Below, piece by piece: positions 6,026 to 6,070 of a stretch of 6,070 nucleotides of DNA. The stretch is from RGIG3009 sp045601465 (GTDB lineage: Bacteria; Bacillota; Clostridia; Oscillospirales; Acutalibacteraceae). The notes under the pieces were generated by a model, which saw nothing but the letters and a program-made list of their open reading frames with translations, was not told the DNA's origin and did not search any database. Numbering within the stretch: position 1 is the stretch's first letter; every line of letters starts with the position of its first letter. A program made the translations under genes and the position numbers. Location: assembly GCA_045601465.1 (NCBI GenBank), contig JAZRZU010000095.1:1-6070 (forward strand), written 5' to 3'.

Positions 6026-6070
6026 CACGGACATGAATCTTTGTTATGTAAAAACTGCTCAAACCTCATT

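Noticed and set aside
5782..6034. Minus-strand frames opposite the AbrB-like gene
   Set aside because: The + strand frame encodes an unmistakable AbrB-fold domain with a ribosome binding site; the opposite frames have neither.
6033..6068. Possible new gene starting ATG at 6033 (MNLCYVKTAQTS...)
   Set aside because: Only 12 codons are visible before the window ends, and no convincing ribosome binding site precedes it.
1..6070. CRISPR array, tRNA, rRNA or insertion sequence
   Set aside because: I saw no regularly spaced direct repeats, no tRNA cloverleaf signature, no rRNA-like sequence, and no transposase or paired terminal repeats.

Overview
The window looks like a chromosomal segment from a low-to-moderate G+C Firmicute, most likely an anaerobic member of class Clostridia, possibly a gut Oscillospiraceae/Lachnospiraceae-type organism. 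The evidence is a SpoVT/AbrB N-terminal domain of the kind found in spore-forming Firmicutes, a Gram-positive cell-wall sorting signal, strong AGGAG-type ribosome binding sites, and compact U-tailed terminators. No species can be named from the sequence alone.

There are three genes, all on the + strand and each in its own transcription unit. (1) Positions 1-1354 hold the 3' part of an AAA-type ATPase with a C-terminal DUF234 nuclease-like domain. Its first few residues lie before the window, and a terminator follows. (2) Positions 1355-1622 form a structured intergenic region with a promoter, a 16-bp perfect palindrome overlapping a 13-bp perfect hairpin, and a clear ribosome binding site. 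This leads into a 1344-residue secreted, wall-anchored surface protein (1623-5657). The protein has a signal peptide, a choice-of-anchor L domain, a Cys/His pair motif, MBG/YDG-type beta modules, Ig-like modules, two InlB/flg_new-type repeats, an SPQTG sortase signal, a membrane helix and a basic tail. A strong terminator follows. (3) Positions 5816-6025 encode a 69-residue protein made almost entirely of a SpoVT-like AbrB DNA-binding domain. The C-terminal sensor domain normal for SpoVT is absent.

The most interesting non-obvious signal is a bipartite element, ACAAAAAGTGT then 15 nt then TTAATWTTGTAA. It occurs in the same register upstream of both the surface-protein gene (1452-1489) and the AbrB-like gene (5761-5798), and the second copy lies in a large dyad. 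A simple inference is that both genes answer to one DNA-binding protein, perhaps the AbrB-like protein itself. The second is the pair of mutually exclusive palindromes in the leader of the surface-protein gene. I did not find a clearly new multi-gene system. The ATPase appears to be an independent neighbour.
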